DNA of 64,000 nucleotides from Clostridium_AD sp036569345 (GTDB lineage: Bacteria; Bacillota; Clostridia; Clostridiales; Clostridiaceae): NCBI RefSeq assembly GCF_036569345.1, contig NZ_DATCQT010000052.1:1-64000 (forward strand), written 5' to 3'. A model generated the notes under the pieces. It was not told where the DNA came from and did not search any database. It saw nothing but the letters and a program-made list of their open reading frames with translations. Position numbers and translations under genes: made by a program. The first letter of the stretch is position 1; each line of letters opens with the position of its first letter. Shown here piece by piece: positions 24,878-33,641 of this stretch.

Positions 24878-26131
24878 ATGAATGGACAAATAGTAGGAAT
24901 TGATTTAGGATCATCAAAAATATGTGGAGCCGTTGGTAAAATAAGTAGTAATGGAAAACTTCAGATTATAGGCATTACATCAGTGGTATGTAGTGGTTTA
25001 AATAAATCAGTTGTAATAGATATTGATAATACAGCTGAAGCTATAAAACAATGTATCACACAACTAGAGCGTATGACAGATACACAAATTAGTGAAGGGT
25101 ATATTTCACTGCCTGGAGGAATTTGTGAATTAGTAAGAAATACAGGAATGATTGCAATATCTTCTGAAGACAGAGAAATTAAACAAAGCGATGTGGACAG
25201 GGTAATTGAAGCAGCTAAACTTATTTCAGTTCCATCAGATAAAGAAATAGTAGGGGTTGAACCTGAACAATATATTGTTGATGGATATAATAATATTAAG
25301 GACCCTAGAGGTATGAGCGGAGTAAGGCTGGAAGTAGAAGGACAAGTAGTAATGGCACAGTCTACAGTTGTTAGTAATTTACTGAAAAGTGTTAAAAGAG
25401 CAGGTATTAAAGTCAATGGCATAGTACTTCAACCGTCTGCTATATCAGAGGCAGTTCTTCGAAAAGAAGAGAAAGATATGGGCATAACACTAATAGATGT
25501 TGGAGCTCAGACTATTGATATTTCTATTTACAAGAGCGGAAAATTAAAATATACTTCTATTGTTCAATTAGGTGGAGATAACATAACCAATGATATTGCA
25601 GTTTGCCTTAAAGTGCCCTTTAGCGAAGGCGAAAGATTAAAGCTTAAATATGGAAGTCTAATTAAAAGTAAAAGCGAAGATGTACCAAAAATTAGAGTTA
25701 AAGATTCTTATGATACTTTAATGGAAATTGATAATAATTTATTAATTGATATAATTCATGCCAGAGTAGAAGAACTATTTCATTTAATAAAAAGAAACTT
25801 ATTAAATAGTGGATTTTATAAGGAGATTTCTGGCGTAGTTATAGTCGGAGGTGGAGTATCTTTATTTAGGGGTACTAATGAGCTAGGTAAGGATATACTA
25901 GGTAAGTCAGTAAGAATAGGTTCTCCGGAGTACGTAGGAGCAGCTAGCCCTATTTACGTTACAGCTGTAGGGATAGTATTGCAAGCTGTAAATAATCTTA
26001 AAACTAGTAATAGTTCAATTGAAGAATCAGATGAACATTCTTATGATAACAAATGGTCAAAAAACCAAAATATAAAAGGGAAAAACAAATTTGCATTAAA
26101 AGTTAAAGATTTTTTTGCGGATTTTTTCTAA
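24878..26131 (+). CDS. ftsA: Cell division protein FtsA
   Basis: Actin-fold membrane tether of the Z ring, 417 aa. The N-terminal phosphate 1 loop IVGIDLGSSKICGAVGK, the SHS2-containing 1C region (about 85-160), LIDVGAQTIDISIYKSGK and the GVVIVGGGVSLF adenosine motif are all present. The C-terminus (KFALKVKDFFADFF) is an amphipathic membrane-targeting helix as expected. A strong AGGGGGG site precedes the ATG. Transcribed with ftsZ, 15 bp downstream. Divergent from B. subtilis FtsA in sequence, but the motif order leaves little doubt. Confidence 0.92.
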   Translation: MNGQIVGIDLGSSKICGAVGKISSNGKLQIIGITSVVCSGLNKSVVIDIDNTAEAIKQCITQLERMTDTQISEGYISLPGGICELVRNTGMIAISSEDREIKQSDVDRVIEAAKLISVPSDKEIVGVEPEQYIVDGYNNIKDPRGMSGVRLEVEGQVVMAQSTVVSNLLKSVKRAGIKVNGIVLQPSAISEAVLRKEEKDMGITLIDVGAQTIDISIYKSGKLKYTSIVQLGGDNITNDIAVCLKVPFSEGERLKLKYGSLIKSKSEDVPKIRVKDSYDTLMEIDNNLLIDIIHARVEELFHLIKRNLLNSGFYKEISGVVIVGGGVSLFRGTNELGKDILGKSVRIGSPEYVGAASPIYVTAVGIVLQAVNNLKTSNSSIEESDEHSYDNKWSKNQNIKGKNKFALKVKDFFADFF

Positions 26132-26146
26132 AGAGGAGGTATTGTT

Positions 26147-27238
26147 GTGCTAGATTTTGATGTTGATGTTCAAGAATTTGCTCAAATTAAAGTAATTGGG
26201 TGTGGAGGCGGAGGAAACAATGCTATAAACAGAATGATTATGGAGGGACTTAAAAACGTAGAATTTATAGCTATAAATACAGATAAACAAGCTTTAATTC
26301 TTTCTCATGCGGTTCAAAAAATACAAATTGGTGATAAACTAACTAAGGGGCTTGGAGCAGGTGCCAATCCCGAAATTGGTATGAAGGCAGCAGAAGAAAG
26401 TAAAGAAGAAATTTCTCAAGCAATAAAAGGAGCAGATATGGTATTTATAACTGCAGGTATGGGAGGCGGTACAGGTACTGGGGCTGCACCAGTGGTTGCA
26501 GAAATTGCTAAATCTATGGGAATACTAACAGTAGGAGTTGTAACAAAACCATTCCCATTTGAAGGCAGAAAAAGGATGATTAATGCTGAAATAGGAATAA
26601 AAACTCTTAAGGAAACAGTAGATACTTTAGTAACAATACCAAATGAAAGATTATTAACCATGGTAGATAAAAAAACTACATTGATGGATTCTTTCAAAAT
26701 GGCAGATGATGTATTAAGACAAGGTATACAAGGTATATCTGATTTGATTACAATCCCAGGTCTTGTAAATTTAGATTTTGCAGATGTGAGAACAATTATG
26801 CTTGCTAAAGGCCTTGCACATATGGGCGTTGGTAGAGCTTCTGGTGATAATAGAGCTCAGGAGGCAGCAAAGCAAGCAATTTCAAGTCCACTACTGGAAA
26901 CTTCTATAGTTGGTGCTACAGGTGTGCTTTTAAACATTACTGGTGGAATGGACTTAGGATTACTTGAAATAAATGAAGCTGCAGAAATAGTACAAGGTGC
27001 AGCCGATCCTGATGCTAATATAATATTTGGCGCAGTTATTGATGAAGATCTAAAAGATGAAATAAGAATAACAGTAATTGCAACTGGGTTTGAAAGTGAT
27101 AATTCGATGCAAAATAAAACTGTGCTAAAATCTAAAGTAAAAGAAACAGTGAGTCCTATTGAAGAAGTTGCGTATACTAAAGATTATGAAGAATCAGACT
27201 TAGAAATTCCAGCTTTTTTAAGAAGACAAAGTAAGTAA
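26147..27238 (+). CDS. ftsZ: Cell division GTPase FtsZ
   Basis: Tubulin-like GTPase that forms the division ring, 363 aa. Tubulin signature GMGGGTGTG is at 104-112, the NTDKQAL T3 region follows the N-terminal GCGGGGNNAINRM, and the C-terminus carries the conserved peptide EIPAFLRRQ that binds FtsA and other partners after a short linker. It starts with GTG preceded by AGAGGAGGT. A terminator follows immediately. Confidence 0.98.
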   Translation: MLDFDVDVQEFAQIKVIGCGGGGNNAINRMIMEGLKNVEFIAINTDKQALILSHAVQKIQIGDKLTKGLGAGANPEIGMKAAEESKEEISQAIKGADMVFITAGMGGGTGTGAAPVVAEIAKSMGILTVGVVTKPFPFEGRKRMINAEIGIKTLKETVDTLVTIPNERLLTMVDKKTTLMDSFKMADDVLRQGIQGISDLITIPGLVNLDFADVRTIMLAKGLAHMGVGRASGDNRAQEAAKQAISSPLLETSIVGATGVLLNITGGMDLGLLEINEAAEIVQGAADPDANIIFGAVIDEDLKDEIRITVIATGFESDNSMQNKTVLKSKVKETVSPIEEVAYTKDYEESDLEIPAFLRRQSK

Positions 27239-27243
27239 TAAAT

Positions 27244-27272
27244 AATAAAGTGCCTTTTGGCACTTTATTTGC
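27244..27272 (+). terminator. Terminator after ftsZ
   Basis: A perfect 11-bp stem (27244-27254 and 27259-27269) with a TTTT loop, six bases after the ftsZ stop. Confidence 0.88.
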
Positions 27273-27637
27273 GTTTAAAGTGATATTAATTGCACATTAG
27301 ACATTATTCCCTATGTAATAAAATCACGTTAACTAAAGCCATTTCAGAGGTATTGATTAACGTGACGAATTTTTAGGGGGTAAGTCTTTTTTTGTATATA
27401 TATTTAATCATCAGCTTAGATGCTGTAATATTAGCTACTTCAGGAGGAAATTTATGTAACATCAGAATATAGTTTTTTTTCACGCAAGTTGCTTATAAAT
27501 ATATAATATTTATGATATTCCTTATAAGATGTTGTTAGGAATAATATAGAAATAAATGACGGTTTATAAAGGAATAAAAATTACTTTTGTGGTAAAATAT
27601 GACAAAATTCTGAATGAAAAAGTTATATAATAATTTA
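27273..27637. other. Intergenic region before spoIIGA with dyad and start-stop element
   Basis: No gene is seen. It holds a perfect 9-bp dyad (TCACGTTAA at 27324-27332, TTAACGTGA at 27357-27365); a TGACGAA at 27363-27369 that fits the Spo0A box TGNCGAA; a near match TGACAAA at 27600-27606; and a TAAAAT at 27593-27598 as a possible -10. An AGGAGG at 27442-27447 is followed by ATG-TAA at 27454-27459. Spo0A control of spoIIGA-sigE is known in the family; the boxes here are weak calls. Confidence 0.4.
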
Positions 27638-27652
27638 AAGGAGGAAGATGGA

Positions 27653-28459
27653 GTGATAGTATATTTAGATGTTCTTATATTAGTGAACTTTATAGTTAAT
27701 TTATTCATATTACATGTTACCGTTCAAACATTAAGAAAAAGAGTAAAATTTGTATGGATATGCCTTTCAAGTTTTATAGGCAGCCTATATGTTTTAACTG
27801 TAGTATATCCAAAGCTTAAATACTTGACATATTTACCTTTTAAAATATTAATAGTAATTGTCATGATTTTAATTGTTTTTAGAGAGAAAAAATTTTTATT
27901 CAACATTAAGGCTTCTCTAATTTTTTTATTATATTCAATCCTATTAGCTGGAATGTGCTTATTTATACAAATCAGCAGTAGTACAGATATGTCATTCGAT
28001 GTAATCATAATAAATTTTCCTTATGAAAAATTACTGCTTTCATTAATGGTAATTTATATACTCATATATAGAATCATGATTTTTATAGGAGATAGAAAAA
28101 AAATATTAACACTGGTTTACACTGTTGATATTATAAATAAAAATTATAAAAAAACTATAAAAGCATTTTTAGATACTGGAAATGAGCTTCGAGAGCCTGC
28201 TACTAATTTGCCAGTACTAATTGTTGAACGCGATATTTTAAGGGAAATTTTACTAGAGAAAAACAATACTTATTCTATTCCTTATACAGTGGTAAATGGA
28301 ACGAGTGGAAGATTTATAGGATTTAAACCAGAGTATATAAATATTCATATTGATAAAAAGAATATTGAAACAAAAAATGTAATTATAGCATTTTGCGAGT
28401 ATAAATTAAGTAAAGATAATGACTACAATGGGTTAATGTCAAGAGGTATACTAAGTTAA
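27653..28459 (+). CDS. spoIIGA: Pro-sigma-E processing protease SpoIIGA
   Basis: Membrane-bound aspartic protease that activates SigE after asymmetric division, 268 aa. Five hydrophobic segments fill the first 150 residues; the cytoplasmic part has the catalytic aspartate in AFLDTGNEL (about D174) and the IPYTVVNGTSG segment. The start is GTG at 27653, eight bases after AAAGGAGG; a frame beginning at 27614 would place this site inside the gene. It is followed 56 bp later by its substrate gene sigE. Confidence 0.93.
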   Translation: MIVYLDVLILVNFIVNLFILHVTVQTLRKRVKFVWICLSSFIGSLYVLTVVYPKLKYLTYLPFKILIVIVMILIVFREKKFLFNIKASLIFLLYSILLAGMCLFIQISSSTDMSFDVIIINFPYEKLLLSLMVIYILIYRIMIFIGDRKKILTLVYTVDIINKNYKKTIKAFLDTGNELREPATNLPVLIVERDILREILLEKNNTYSIPYTVVNGTSGRFIGFKPEYINIHIDKKNIETKNVIIAFCEYKLSKDNDYNGLMSRGILS

Positions 28460-28515
28460 TATACTGTGGAAATAAGTAATTGTTATATGCTAATAATAGA
28501 GTTTAGGAGGACGTT

Positions 28516-29223
28516 ATGTTTAATTTTAAAGTGATGTTAAACAAATTATTTGTTAAATTAAAAATGTTTTCAAACAATTTGTTTTATATAGGAGGGAATG
28601 ATGCACTTCCACCTCCTTTAACTAAAGATGAAGAGTATGAATTAGTGACTAAATTAGACACCGGTGATAAACGGGTAAGGGCAACATTAATTGAAAGAAA
28701 TTTAAGATTAGTAGTTTATATCGCAAGGAAGTTTGAGAATACAGGCGTAAATGTTGAAGATCTAATTTCTGTGGGAACCATAGGGCTTATAAAAGCAGTT
28801 AACACATTTGATCCTGAAAAGCAAATTAAGCTAGCTACATATGCTTCAAGATGTATTGAGAATGAAATTTTAATGTATCTTAGGCGAAACAGTAAAATTA
28901 AAACGGAAATTTCTCTTTATGAGCCCTTAAATGTTGATTGGGATGGAAATGAATTGTTGCTTTCAGATATAATTGGTACGGACAACGATGTGGTTTACAA
29001 TATTATTGAAGAGGATGTTGATAAGCAATTACTTTGGCTTGCTATGCAACGTTTGAATTCAAGAGAAAAAGAAATTGTGCAATTAAGATTTGGATTAAAT
29101 GGAACTATAGAGAAAACACAAAAGGAGGTTGCTGATATACTAGGAATATCACAATCGTACATCTCTAGGCTTGAAAAAAGAATAATAAAAAGATTGCAAA
29201 AGGAAATTAATAAAATGGTGTAG
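28516..29223 (+). CDS. sigE: Sporulation sigma factor SigE
   Basis: Early mother-cell sigma factor, 235 aa, made as an inactive precursor. The pro-sequence (about residues 1-28, amphipathic with several Phe and Lys) ends at FYIGGNDALPPPLTKDEE, the known SigE junction. Region 2 (NLRLVVYIARKFEN, DLISVGTIGLIKAVNTFDPE) and a region 4 helix-turn-helix (TQKEVADILGISQSYISRLEKR) are intact. AGGAGG precedes the ATG. Downstream there is only a terminator and a YmxH-type gene; the sigG gene that usually follows is absent. Confidence 0.96.
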   Translation: MFNFKVMLNKLFVKLKMFSNNLFYIGGNDALPPPLTKDEEYELVTKLDTGDKRVRATLIERNLRLVVYIARKFENTGVNVEDLISVGTIGLIKAVNTFDPEKQIKLATYASRCIENEILMYLRRNSKIKTEISLYEPLNVDWDGNELLLSDIIGTDNDVVYNIIEEDVDKQLLWLAMQRLNSREKEIVQLRFGLNGTIEKTQKEVADILGISQSYISRLEKRIIKRLQKEINKMV

Positions 29224-29266
29224 GGATGTCTTTAGTATAAAAATATATCAAGAAAAAAGTATGTTT

Positions 29267-29293
29267 AGGATCCTCTACATGGGTCCTTTTTAT
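29267..29293 (+). terminator. Terminator after sigE
   Basis: AGGATCC (29267-29273) pairs with GGGTCCT (29281-29287, one G-U pair), followed by TTTTTAT. It closes the spoIIGA-sigE unit. Confidence 0.75.
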
Positions 29294-29452
29294 AATTCCT
29301 TTAAAATTAATAAAATGTTCTAATTATAAATAATATTTTTAGTGAGTAATGAATATAAATAATATAAAGTGAAAGGAATATAAAAAGATAGACTACAATA
29401 GTGAATAGCTATTTAAAGTGGCTGCTTTAAAAAACTTATAGGGGGTAATAAA

Positions 29453-29713
29453 ATGGAAAGCTTAATGTTTGCTATAAACAACTTAAGACAAATGGAAATT
29501 ATAGATATAAATTCAGGCTCAAAAATGGGATATATCAAAGATCTAAAAGTTGATTGTGAAGACTATAGAATTATTTCAATCGTTCTTCCAACTCTGAAAT
29601 CATCTTGGTTTAATAAAAATAATAGCATTGAGATACCTTGGGAGAATGTGAAGAAAATTGGTGTGGACGTTATTCTTGTAGATGGTAGTGATGTATTTAT
29701 GGAAAACGAATAA
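29453..29713 (+). CDS. YlmC/YmxH family PRC-barrel protein
   Basis: Small sporulation-associated protein of the YlmC/YmxH family, 86 aa, a single PRC barrel (LRQMEIIDINSGSKMGYIKD, then EIPWENVKKIGVDVILVD). Function unknown. Family genes sit next to sigE-sigG or near dap genes in Firmicutes. GGGGG precedes the ATG. It is not closely similar to the two-domain PRC protein at 9428. Confidence 0.85.
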   Translation: MESLMFAINNLRQMEIIDINSGSKMGYIKDLKVDCEDYRIISIVLPTLKSSWFNKNNSIEIPWENVKKIGVDVILVDGSDVFMENE

Positions 29714-29773
29714 GAAAAAGTGTATAATGTTAGTATATTTGCTAACTATACTAGGAAAAGGGCGTGAAGACCA

Positions 29774-30241
29774 TTGAAATGTCCATATTGCAGCTGTGAA
29801 GAAAGTAAAGTAGTTGACTCTAGATCAACAGATGATAATATTGCAACTAGAAGAAGAAGAGAATGTCTTAGTTGTTTTAAACGATACACTACTTATGAAA
29901 AAGTGGAAGATGTACCTATTTTAGTAATAAAAAAGGATTTTAATAGGGAATATTTTGATAGAACAAAAATACTAAATGGCCTTATGAAAGCATGCCAAAA
30001 GAGGCCCGTATCAAGAATGCAAATAGAAGCAATTTGTGATGAAGTAGAAAAACAGCTAAATAATGAAATGCTTACAGAAGTAAAATCTGATTACATAGGA
30101 GAAATCATTATGAGTATATTAAAAAATGTAGATGAGGTTTCTTATGTGCGATTTGCTTCTGTATATAGGCAATTTAAGGATATTAATACGTTTATGGAAG
30201 AAATAAGAAAACTAATGTCTAAGGAAAAAAAATGTCCTTAG
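29774..30241 (+). CDS. nrdR: Ribonucleotide reductase repressor NrdR
   Basis: Nucleotide-sensing repressor of ribonucleotide reductase genes, 155 aa. The zinc ribbon has C3, C6, C31 and C34 (KCPYC and ECLSC); an ATP-cone domain spans about 49-139. The family always begins MKCPYC, which fixes a TTG start at 29774; the ribosome binding site (AAAAGGG) is weak. A hairpin overlaps the stop codon. Confidence 0.95.
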   Translation: MKCPYCSCEESKVVDSRSTDDNIATRRRRECLSCFKRYTTYEKVEDVPILVIKKDFNREYFDRTKILNGLMKACQKRPVSRMQIEAICDEVEKQLNNEMLTEVKSDYIGEIIMSILKNVDEVSYVRFASVYRQFKDINTFMEEIRKLMSKEKKCP

Positions 30242-30252
30242 GCATTTTTTTT
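30225..30252 (+). terminator. Terminator after nrdR
   Basis: AAAAAAAATG (30225-30234) pairs with CATTTTTTTT (30243-30252); an alternative stem CTAAGGA/TCCTTAG overlaps it. It includes the nrdR stop codon. Confidence 0.6.
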
Positions 30253-30306
30253 CATTTCAATAAGTTATAATGTTGTTAATAAAAGCCATATAAAAGAGGT
30301 GTAGTA

Positions 30307-31020
30307 TTGCAAATTGAAACTATTGATAATTATGAATTTATAAAATTTGAGTGTGATAATGCAGTGATATTGTTTTCAACGGCTAAGGGTGGATTAGATT
30401 TCAATCAAAGAACTGAGAAAGGGTTACTAAATTTAGAGAGAATTAAAGAACATTATGATTTAAAAGATATGGGTTACTTAAATCAAATTCATAGTGACGT
30501 AATTTTAAGATTTGATGGTAATATTAAGGATGGAGATGCTTTAATAACAGATAGAAAAAGAACAGCTATAGGTGTTTTTACAGCAGATTGTGTTCCAGTA
30601 ATTTTAGTAGACAATAGGGCATGTGTTATTGCTGCCGTGCATAGTGGATGGAAAGGAACAAAAGATTTTATAGTAAGTAAAACAATAAAAAGACTACAAG
30701 AAAATTATGATTCTAGAGCTGAGGATATTAGCGTTTACATAGGACCACATATTGGAAGTTGTTGTTATGAAGTTAGTAGGGAACTAATAGAAGAGTTTAC
30801 TAGTGAAGAAATTTATAGTAATATTAATATTAGTAACATAGATAATAAACTTGATTTAGAAAAATGCATTTTAACTCAACTTGTGGAAAAGGGTATTAAA
30901 GTAGAAAACATTAGTACCACCAATATGTGTACTTCCTGTAATAAACAATATGAATTATATTCCTATAGATTCAATGAAAATAAGCACGAAAGGATGTTTT
31001 CTTTTGTTTATTTAAAATAA
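30307..31020 (+). CDS. pgeF: Peptidoglycan editing factor PgeF (YfiH/YlmD, laccase-domain)
   Basis: Cu-oxidase_4/YfiH family protein, 237 aa. The metal-binding His-Cys-His set is seen in NQIHSD, FTADCVPV and AAVHSGWKGT, and YIGPHIGSCCYEV is typical. In E. coli the homologue acts on mis-synthesised UDP-MurNAc-Ser intermediates; purine nucleosidase activity has also been described for the family. The TTG start at 30307 has GAGGTG seven bases upstream. It precedes phoP but is probably not functionally linked to it. Confidence 0.88.
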   Translation: MQIETIDNYEFIKFECDNAVILFSTAKGGLDFNQRTEKGLLNLERIKEHYDLKDMGYLNQIHSDVILRFDGNIKDGDALITDRKRTAIGVFTADCVPVILVDNRACVIAAVHSGWKGTKDFIVSKTIKRLQENYDSRAEDISVYIGPHIGSCCYEVSRELIEEFTSEEIYSNINISNIDNKLDLEKCILTQLVEKGIKVENISTTNMCTSCNKQYELYSYRFNENKHERMFSFVYLK

Positions 31021-31059
31021 GAAGACAATAAAATACAGAAGACAAATGGAGGGATTAAT

Positions 31060-31755
31060 ATGGCCGAAGAAAAAATATTAGTAGTGGATGATGAAGAACA
31101 TATACAGGAGTTAATTAAATTTAATTTGGAGAAGAGTGGATATAAAGTTATATGCGCTGATAATGGTATAGATGCTATAAAACTCGCTAAAGAGCAAATG
31201 CCTCAAATTATGTTGCTTGATATAATGTTACCTGGCATGGATGGTTTAGACGTTTGTAAGGAAATTAGAAAAGATTCAAATATGTCCAATATGCCCATAA
31301 TAATGATAACAGCAAAAGGTGAAGAAATAGACAAAATAATAGGACTTGAGTTAGGTGCTGATGATTATATTACAAAACCATTTTCAGTAAGGGAGCTAGT
31401 AGCCAGGATTAAAGCTATCCTCAGAAGAAGCACAATGCAACTAGTTGAAAAGACTTTCAATGTTGGCAATTTAGTAATTGATTTTGCTAAACACGAGGTT
31501 ATTAAAGGTGAAACTAAAATTGATTTGACATTAAAGGAATTTGAACTATTACAAATACTAATAAAGAATAAAGGTAGAGTTATGACTAGAGACTTCTTAC
31601 TCGATAAAATATGGGGTTATGAATACGTAGGAGAGACTAGAACCGTGGACGTTCATATAAGACATTTAAGACAAAAGATTGAAGACGACGATAAAAATCC
31701 AGTATATATCCAAACTATTAGGGGTATAGGCTATAGATTTAATTTTGGAGATTAA
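31060..31755 (+). CDS. phoP: Phosphate response regulator PhoP/PhoB
   Basis: OmpR/PhoB-type response regulator, 231 aa. The receiver domain has the acidic pair DDEE, phospho-acceptor D54 in MLLDIMLPGMDG and the TKPF lysine; the C-terminal winged helix includes DKIWGYEYVGETRTVDVHIRHLR. It should activate the pst operon under phosphate limitation. It is followed two bases later by its kinase and 1.9 kb later by pstS with clear Pho boxes. Confidence 0.94.
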   Translation: MAEEKILVVDDEEHIQELIKFNLEKSGYKVICADNGIDAIKLAKEQMPQIMLLDIMLPGMDGLDVCKEIRKDSNMSNMPIIMITAKGEEIDKIIGLELGADDYITKPFSVRELVARIKAILRRSTMQLVEKTFNVGNLVIDFAKHEVIKGETKIDLTLKEFELLQILIKNKGRVMTRDFLLDKIWGYEYVGETRTVDVHIRHLRQKIEDDDKNPVYIQTIRGIGYRFNFGD

Positions 31756-31757
31756 TT

Positions 31758-33467
31758 ATGAAGAAAAAGTTATTAATATATTTGTTATGTACTGTGATTT
31801 TTATATTTATTGTAGTAACTGCATTAATTATATCTATTTTTAATTTTGAATATAATCAAAATCTAAAAGATAAACTTCAAACAAATAATAATATGATAAT
31901 TAGTTTATTGCAAAGTAATAATTTAAGAGACCAACAGAAATTTTTTACTAAAAACTTAGAAAGTTCGGATTTGAGGTTTACATACATAAATAAGTTGGGT
32001 AAAGTTCTTTATGATTCAACTGTAAATAGTGAAACTATGGATAATCATAATGGTAGGATAGAAATAATAAAAGCAAGAAAAACCGGAAGCGGATTTGCAA
32101 TGAGATATAGTATGACTACTAAGAAAAATATGATGTATTTTGCAAGTACTTTTGGTGATGGATTTATTATTAGAAGTTCTATGCCTCTTGAGATAGTTAA
32201 TGGTTTAGGGAGTAAATACTTAAAATTTTACATCTTAGCTATAATTTTTTCAACGTTAATGTCAATTTGGTTTTCTATAAAACTATCCAATGTAATAGTA
32301 AAACCCATTACGGATTTGATTTTTATTACTTCGAGAATTAGTAAGGGCGAATTCCATAGAAGAGCTAGGATATTGTCAGATGGAGAAATAGGAGAATTAG
32401 CTAAGAATTTTAATGAGATGGCGGATAAACTAGAGTCTACACTAAATGACGTTATAGATAAACAAAATAGGCTAGAGGCTATTCTACAAAGTATGGATAG
32501 TGGAGTTATTGCTGTAAATAGAAAAAATAAAGTGATAATGATTAATCCATACGCTAAAAAAATGTTCGGAATTACTGAAGATATTATTGGACAAAACCTT
32601 ATGGATAATATTAGAAACTTTGAATTAGAAAATATATTTCTTCAAAGCGATGATGATTATAAAGAAATTAAGATTGGCTGGCCAAAAGAAAGAGAACTCA
32701 GGATAAAAACTGCAGATATAATTAACGCAAATGAACATATTGGTACTGTAGCTGTAGTTCAAGACATTACAAAAGTGAAAAAATTGGAGAAAATGAGAAC
32801 ACAATTTGTAGCAAATGTTTCACATGAACTTAAAACGCCTCTAACATCTATTAAAGGGTTCGCAGAAACATTAAAATATGTTGATGACGTTGAGACAAAG
32901 GAAAAGTTTTTAAATATAATTAACGAGGAAGCTGAAAGATTAACTAGGTTAATTACTGATATTTTGACACTTTCACATATAGAACAAAAGATGGAAGTTA
33001 AAAAGGAAAATATTGATGTTAATGAAATTATAGAAGATGTTTACAATTTAATGAAAAATACTGCAGATTTGAAAGGAATACAGTTATTAGTGAAGAAGCA
33101 AAACATAAAGACGATTACAGGTGATACGGATATGTTTAAACAAATGTTAATTAACTTAGTAGATAATGCTCTAAACTACTCAGAAACAGGAGATAGTGTT
33201 TGCATTGGAACAGAGTGCAAGGAGGATAGATTTATTTTGTGGGTTAAAGACACAGGAGTTGGAATAGCTGAAAAACAAATTTCACGTATTTTTGAAAGAT
33301 TCTACAGAGTTGATAAGGCACGTTCTAGATCAAAAGGAGGCACAGGCCTTGGCCTTGCTATTGTCAAACATATAGTACTTCAATTTAATGGGAAGATATT
33401 TATAGAAAGTGAGTTAGGAATAGGTAGTAAATTCATAATAGAAATACCATACCGTCATTTTAAATAA
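31758..33467 (+). CDS. phoR: Phosphate sensor histidine kinase PhoR
   Basis: Membrane histidine kinase, 569 aa. Two membrane segments (about 5-27 and 152-173) flank an extracytoplasmic domain; then HAMP, a PAS domain (about 230-335), the dimerisation histidine in NVSHELKTPLTS (H356), and the ATPase domain with the N box LINLVDNALNYS, DTGVGI and GGTGLGLAIVK. It phosphorylates PhoP. Sensing probably runs through the Pst transporter and PhoU encoded downstream, as in other Pho systems. Confidence 0.94.
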   Translation: MKKKLLIYLLCTVIFIFIVVTALIISIFNFEYNQNLKDKLQTNNNMIISLLQSNNLRDQQKFFTKNLESSDLRFTYINKLGKVLYDSTVNSETMDNHNGRIEIIKARKTGSGFAMRYSMTTKKNMMYFASTFGDGFIIRSSMPLEIVNGLGSKYLKFYILAIIFSTLMSIWFSIKLSNVIVKPITDLIFITSRISKGEFHRRARILSDGEIGELAKNFNEMADKLESTLNDVIDKQNRLEAILQSMDSGVIAVNRKNKVIMINPYAKKMFGITEDIIGQNLMDNIRNFELENIFLQSDDDYKEIKIGWPKERELRIKTADIINANEHIGTVAVVQDITKVKKLEKMRTQFVANVSHELKTPLTSIKGFAETLKYVDDVETKEKFLNIINEEAERLTRLITDILTLSHIEQKMEVKKENIDVNEIIEDVYNLMKNTADLKGIQLLVKKQNIKTITGDTDMFKQMLINLVDNALNYSETGDSVCIGTECKEDRFILWVKDTGVGIAEKQISRIFERFYRVDKARSRSKGGTGLGLAIVKHIVLQFNGKIFIESELGIGSKFIIEIPYRHFK

Positions 33468-33528
33468 GCAATTTCATTATTACAGTGATAGATTTATTTT
33501 TGCCATTGTAAACTTTAATTAACACAAG

Positions 33529-33580
33529 TTAAACTTTAGTTAACTTTGGCTTAATACAAAGTTAACTTTCAGGGTATAAT
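33529..33580 (+). promoter_or_regulatory. pst promoter with four PhoP boxes
   Basis: Four direct repeats begin exactly 11 bp apart: TTAAACTTTAG at 33529, TTAACTTTGGC at 33540, TTAATACAAAG at 33551 and TTAACTTTCAG at 33562, followed after two bases by TATAAT (33575-33580). A fifth related TTAACA lies at 33519. The -35 region is replaced by the repeats, as in PhoP-activated promoters of Bacillus. Confidence 0.9.
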
Positions 33581-33641
33581 ATTATAAGTGTAATGAGTAG
33601 CTATTAAAACAGTCTAAATAAATGAGACGGAGGAATTATCT

